A DNA stretch of 9,751 nucleotides from the NCBI GenBank assembly GCA_010027295.1, contig RGVM01000059.1, positions 1 to 9,751 of the forward strand. Reading direction: 5' to 3'. This DNA is from Chitinophagia bacterium. Lineage in GTDB: Bacteria; Bacteroidota; Bacteroidia; Chitinophagales; Chitinophagaceae. Positions 6,484-9,751 of the stretch are shown piece by piece. Each line of letters opens with the position of its first letter. Within the stretch, counting starts at the first letter, position 1. Under the pieces are notes generated by a model. That model was not told where the DNA came from, ran no database searches, and was given only the letters and a program-made list of their open reading frames with translations. The position numbers were made by a program, and so were the translations under genes.

Positions 6484-6663
6484 CTTGAAAACAACATAGT
6501 AAAATAATTTATTAATAAACTTGATATATTTTAATAAAATCAATTTTAATTCGAATAAAAACGGCAATATTCTATTATAAATATTTAATTGGAAATTATT
6601 ATCATGCTTTTTCGGCTATCTTCATCAGCCCATCAGAGTTGAAATTTTTTCCAATACGACTAC
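6484..6663 (+). promoter_or_regulatory. very AT-rich upstream region of the sulfatase gene
   Basis: Bases 6501-6600 contain only 12 G or C, in a neighbourhood of about 60% GC. The block holds a perfect 12-bp palindrome TTTATTAATAAA (6508-6519) and a direct repeat ATTTTAAT (6528-6535, 6543-6550). TATATTTT near 6525 is an imperfect -7-like element. No TAnnTTTG match with proper spacing was found, so no start site is assigned. The location suggests the promoter and activator-binding region of the sulfatase unit. A 12-codon open frame at 6604-6642 inside it is not supported as a gene. Confidence 0.45.
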
Positions 6664-8208
6664 ATGCCAACCATCCGCGGGTTATTTCCGCTCCTCGCAG
6701 CCGCCATGCTCCTCTGTTCGGGAGCCGCTTCCACCCAGTCGAAGCCTGTCCTTAGGCCGAACATTGTCATATTTCTGGTCGATGACATGGGATGGCAGGA
6801 CTGCTCCGTCCCCTTCTTGAAGGAGCGCACTCCCCTCAACGACCGCTACCGGACGCCGGCCATGGAACGGCTCGCCGCCTCGGGTGTCAAGATGACGAGC
6901 GCCTACACTTCGCCCGTCTGCACCCCGAGCCGGGTGAGCATGATCACGGGGATGAACGTCACCCGTCACCATGTCGTGAACTGGACCTCGCCGTTCCGCG
7001 ACCGCAACACCGACAACCCCGACCGTCAGCTGCAGCCGGTCACCTGGAATCAGAACGGGCTGAGTCCCGTCGCCGGAGTGCCCGGCACCATCCATGCCAC
7101 ACCCCTGCCCTGGCTCCTCAACCGCGCCGGGTACTATACCATCCATGTCGGCAAGGCCCACTGGGGTTCCAGCGGCACGCCCGGCTCGAGTCCCCTCGCC
7201 CTGGGCTTCCAGGTCAACATCGCCGGCCAGTCGACCGGGCACCCGCAGAGCTACCTAGGGGAGGACAACTACGGCAACGTCCAGCCAAAATGGTCGATCA
7301 ACGCGGTGAGCGACATGCAGGAATATCACGGCTCCGGCACCTTCCTCACCGAAGCCCTCACCCGCGAGGCTCTGCGCGCCCTCGACGCGCCCATTCGCAA
7401 CGGACAGCCCTTCTTCCTGCACCTCTCGCACTACGCCGTACATACGCCCATCATGGCCGACAGGAGGTACCTGCAGCGTTACCTCGACCAGGGGCTCGAC
7501 TCCACCGAGGCGGCCTACGCCACCCTTGTCGAAGGGATGGACAAGAGTCTGGGCGACCTGCTCGACTTCCTGCGCGACCGAAAAGTGGAGGACAACACCC
7601 TCATCATCTTCCTGAGCGACAACGGCGGCCTCAGCCTCGCACCGCCCCGCGGCGGCAAGCCCTTCACCCACAACCTGCCCCTCCGTGCCGGCAAGGGCTC
7701 CGTGTACGAGGGTGGCATCCGCGACCCCGTCCTCATCCGCTGGCCCGGCGTCACGAAGCCCGGCACGGCGATCGACGTGCCCGTGCATGTGGACGACCTG
7801 TTTCCGACCCTCCTCGACGCGGCCCGCATCACCGACGCCAGGCCCCTGCAGACGGTCGACGGACAGAGCCTCGTCCCGCTGCTGGCCGGCCGTAGGCGCG
7901 ACCTCGGCGAACGCACCTTCTACTGGCACTACCCCGTCAAGTGGATCGACAACGACGGGCCCGGCATCAACTTCCACAGCGCCCTGCGGCGCGGCGACTG
8001 GAAGCTGGTCGTATCCCTCCGAACCGGAAAAAAGGAACTCTACAACATGCGCGACGACATCCGAGAGGAGAAGGACCTCTCCGCCGCAAGGCCCGAGCTG
8101 GTACGCGAACTCTCCACCCTCCTCGGACGCAGGCTGCGCGAGATGGGTTCCCCCATGCCGCGCATCCGGGAGACGGGCGCTGTCGTGTCGTATCCGGATG
8201 AGAACTGA
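6664..8208 (+). CDS. secreted formylglycine-dependent sulfatase (S1 family)
   Basis: Hydrolyses sulfate esters, most likely on a polysaccharide, in periplasm or on the surface. At 514 residues it has normal length for a type I (alkaline-phosphatase fold) sulfatase. The N-terminus (basic R5, then hydrophobic 7-18, small residues to about 23) is a signal peptide; C18 is preceded by L-L, so it is not a good lipobox. D40-D41 are metal ligands. C86-T-P-S-R90 is the maturation motif, whose Cys is converted to formylglycine. K164 and H166 (GKAHWG), H260 (SHYAVH), D319-N320 (LSDNGG) and K344 (AGKGS) complete the usual active site. Maturation needs a formylglycine-generating enzyme or anaerobic maturase encoded elsewhere. 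The block S-P-L-A-L-G-F-x-V-N-I-A-G followed by S-Y-L-G resembles sulfatases of Planctomycetota and Bacteroidota glycan loci, but the subfamily was not determined. The ATG at 6664 gives the signal peptide directly. It lies 86 bp upstream of the lyase gene, probably one operon. Confidence 0.96.
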   Translation: MPTIRGLFPLLAAAMLLCSGAASTQSKPVLRPNIVIFLVDDMGWQDCSVPFLKERTPLNDRYRTPAMERLAASGVKMTSAYTSPVCTPSRVSMITGMNVTRHHVVNWTSPFRDRNTDNPDRQLQPVTWNQNGLSPVAGVPGTIHATPLPWLLNRAGYYTIHVGKAHWGSSGTPGSSPLALGFQVNIAGQSTGHPQSYLGEDNYGNVQPKWSINAVSDMQEYHGSGTFLTEALTREALRALDAPIRNGQPFFLHLSHYAVHTPIMADRRYLQRYLDQGLDSTEAAYATLVEGMDKSLGDLLDFLRDRKVEDNTLIIFLSDNGGLSLAPPRGGKPFTHNLPLRAGKGSVYEGGIRDPVLIRWPGVTKPGTAIDVPVHVDDLFPTLLDAARITDARPLQTVDGQSLVPLLAGRRRDLGERTFYWHYPVKWIDNDGPGINFHSALRRGDWKLVVSLRTGKKELYNMRDDIREEKDLSAARPELVRELSTLLGRRLREMGSPMPRIRETGAVVSYPDEN

Positions 8209-8233
8209 GTGGTAACTTCCACCGGATACCGCG

Positions 8234-8266
8234 GAAGGGCCGTCCATGCAAGCGCCATGGCCCTTC
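8234..8266 (+). other. intercistronic hairpin between sulfatase and lyase genes
   Basis: GAAGGGCC (8234-8241) and GGCCCTTC (8259-8266) are perfect 8-bp arms. In RNA the stem extends by a G-U and a U-A pair to about 10 bp around a 13-nt loop. No T-tract follows, so it looks like a processing or stabilising element, or a weak attenuator, inside a shared transcript rather than a terminator. Confidence 0.4.
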
Positions 8267-8294
8267 GAACAGCCACCATTGAATACCTATCCAT

Positions 8295-9440
8295 ATGCCA
8301 GCCATGCTGCCGCTCCTCCTCACCCTACTGACCCCGGTGCATGACAGTATGCCCGAAGTGGCGGCGACGCTACGGCGCGAGGCCCTCTCGGCGGCGCGTT
8401 CGGCGATGACCCAGGTCCCGATAACGGTCACGGCTACCCGAAGTGCTCGGTCCGCCGGAGGCCCGCACGACTTCTTCTCCGAGGGCGACTACTGGTGGCC
8501 GAACCCCGTGCATCCCGACAGTCCCTATATCCAGCGCGACGGCATGACCAATCCCGGCAACTTCGTGGAGCACCGTCGCGCGATGGTGCGGTTCAGTCGC
8601 ATCATGGGCGCCCTGGGCTCGGGCTGGGTGCTCACGGGCGACGCTCGCTACGTGCGACAGGCCATGCGTCACGCATCGGCATGGTTCCGCGACACGGCCA
8701 CGCGCATGAACCCCTCGCTGGACTACGGGCAGGCCGTGCAGGGACGCTTCACGGGCCGTGCGGTGGGCGTGATCGACATGATCCAGATGATGGAGGTCGC
8801 GCAGGCCCTGCATGTCATGTCGACATCGAAGCATGCCGACACGGCCGTGTTGCGTGCCGCGCGCGGATGGTTCCGCGACTACCTCCGCTGGGTGACGACG
8901 CATCCCTACGGCGTACAGGAGTCGAAGGCCCTGAACAACCACGGCACCTGCTGGGTGATGCAGGTGGCCGTCTTCGCACGCTTCACCGGCGATACGCCAT
9001 GGCTCGACACCTGCCGGCGCCGATTCCGCGAACAGCTCTTGCCCGGACAGCTCGACAGCCTAGGCCGCTTCCCGCGCGAACTCGTGCGCACCAAGCCCTA
9101 CGGCTACTCCCTCTTCAACCTCGACGCGATGGCCACGCTCTGCCATGTGTTGTCCACGCCTTCCGAAGACCTGTGGGAGTTCCGGCTCCCCGACGGGCGC
9201 GGCATGCGCAGTGCCGTCGAGTGGATGCATCCCTTCGTGGCCGACAAGTCGCGCTGGCCCTACAAGCCGGATGTTATGTACTGGGAGGAATGGCCCGTGG
9301 CGCAGCCCTTCCTGCTCTTCGCCTACAGCCGCTACGGTGTGAAGGCATGGCTCGACACCTGGCGCCGACTCCCGCATTTCCCCGAGGTGGAGGAGGTGAT
9401 CCGAAACCTGCCGGTGCGCAACCCGCTGATTTGGCTGTGA
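8295..9440 (+). CDS. alginate lyase family polysaccharide lyase (PL38/PL5-like)
   Basis: A 381-residue alpha-toroid lyase that should cleave a uronic-acid polymer by beta-elimination. PL38 enzymes act on glucuronan and alginate; PL5 enzymes on alginate. Diagnostic features are the block S-A-G-G-P-H-D-F-F-S-E-G-D-Y-W-W-P-N-P (residues about 53-71), D-G-M-T-N-P-G-N-F, the catalytic-type N214-N215-H216-G217, and Y269-G-Y271-S-L-F-N-L-D. In this fold Asn and His neutralise the uronate carboxyl and a Tyr acts as acid/base, so N215, H216 and Y271 are the likely residues (inference by analogy). The E-E-W-P-V-A-Q-P-F stretch near 330 is also typical. A short hydrophobic N-terminus (MPAMLPLLLTLLT) looks like a signal peptide without a basic n-region. 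A stop codon in frame at 8280-8282 rules out an earlier start; M4 is an alternative. Substrate is undecided; the sulfatase partner suggests a sulfated polymer. Confidence 0.9.
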   Translation: MPAMLPLLLTLLTPVHDSMPEVAATLRREALSAARSAMTQVPITVTATRSARSAGGPHDFFSEGDYWWPNPVHPDSPYIQRDGMTNPGNFVEHRRAMVRFSRIMGALGSGWVLTGDARYVRQAMRHASAWFRDTATRMNPSLDYGQAVQGRFTGRAVGVIDMIQMMEVAQALHVMSTSKHADTAVLRAARGWFRDYLRWVTTHPYGVQESKALNNHGTCWVMQVAVFARFTGDTPWLDTCRRRFREQLLPGQLDSLGRFPRELVRTKPYGYSLFNLDAMATLCHVLSTPSEDLWEFRLPDGRGMRSAVEWMHPFVADKSRWPYKPDVMYWEEWPVAQPFLLFAYSRYGVKAWLDTWRRLPHFPEVEEVIRNLPVRNPLIWL

Positions 9441-9708
9441 GGGCCGTGAAAGCCCGCCATACGCCATATGCCTTACCGGCTCGGTGCACCGCGTGACCGA
9501 AGCCTTGGGTGCGCCGGGATGGCTTGGCGAGGAAATCCTGCTGATCGATCACTCAAGAAAGTACAAGTTCATATTTTCGATCCCAATGTCGCGGAAAAAT
9601 CCTTCTCATCCATACCGGGTCAACCCCAGTCGATACCCCCTTTCGACAGGCGGGACGGTAGTTCTGCCGTTCCTTCCCCCGGCCTTTGGTAGGCTCCGGT
9701 CCTACTGT

Positions 9709-9751
9709 ATGCCGTCCACATTCGTCATCCTCTCGCTCCTGATATCGCTAT
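9709..9751 (+). CDS. start of a next, probably exported protein (3' truncated)
   Basis: An ATG at 9709 opens a frame that runs to the window edge and encodes MPSTFVILSLLISL, a short polar start followed by a strongly hydrophobic stretch, as in a signal peptide. Like the sulfatase and lyase, it begins M-P. Only 14 codons are visible, so identity is unknown. It lies 268 bp after the lyase gene in the same direction; a near-match -7 element (TATTTTCG, 9572-9579) could give it its own promoter. It is probably another member of the glycan-processing group, by position only. Confidence 0.5.
   Translation, partial: MPSTFVILSLLISL

Larger units (their letters stand above)
6206..6663. other. 458-bp divergent intergenic region between Na/Pi transporter and sulfatase
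   Basis: Read from left to right it holds the transporter's leader and -7 element (to 6261), a GC-rich spacer, the palindromic ladder (6317-6431) and the AT-rich sulfatase upstream block (6484-6663). No protein-coding or stable-RNA gene is apparent. A short open frame on the plus strand at 6214-6429 is merely uninterrupted across the ladder. Confidence 0.6.

Noticed and set aside
6604..6642. A 12-codon leader-peptide-like frame upstream of the sulfatase (MLFRLSSSAHQS)
   Set aside because: There is no ribosome-binding signal, no run of regulatory codons and no attenuator-type hairpin with a T-tract between it and the sulfatase. Such a short frame is expected by chance.

Overview
The window looks like a GC-rich (about 60% by eye) chromosome segment from Bacteroidota. 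The aspartate kinase resembles the monofunctional enzymes of Chitinophagales as I recall them; this is from memory, not a search. No start codon has a clear Shine-Dalgarno sequence, and one promoter carries a perfect Bacteroidota -7 element (TAnnTTTG). Both fit the phylum.

Layout from left to right: (1) the 3' part of a malate/L-lactate dehydrogenase family (Ldh2) oxidoreductase, + strand, cut by the left edge. (2) A 496-bp non-coding stretch with a possible terminator, palindromes and a TGAGAAY heptamer repeated every 19 bp. (3) A secreted protein of the GH32/GH43-like beta-propeller type, - strand. (4) A 329-bp divergent intergenic region with three copies of ATGATTC in alternating orientation just upstream of (3). 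(5) Aspartate kinase, + strand. (6) A Na/Pi-cotransporter family membrane protein with a PhoU-like tail, - strand, converging on (5) with 11 bp between stop codons. (7) A 458-bp intergenic region with a ladder of small palindromes spaced 19-20 bp apart, then a 100-bp block of only 12% GC. (8) A secreted formylglycine sulfatase, + strand. (9) An alginate-lyase-family (PL38/PL5-like) secreted lyase, + strand. (10) The first 14 codons of another apparently exported protein, + strand, cut by the right edge.

The clearest functional theme is polysaccharide breakdown. The sulfatase, the uronate-type lyase and the next exported protein are co-directional and look like one unit acting on a sulfated or uronic-acid-containing glycan. 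The propeller protein (3) belongs to a group often found near sulfatases and may take part. Aspartate kinase (lysine/threonine/methionine synthesis) and the Na/Pi transporter are housekeeping genes in between. No SusC/SusD pair, regulator, transposase gene, tRNA, rRNA or CRISPR array is visible. The least explained features are the non-coding repeats: two ladders with a ~19-bp period, the three-copy operator-like motif and the AT-rich island.
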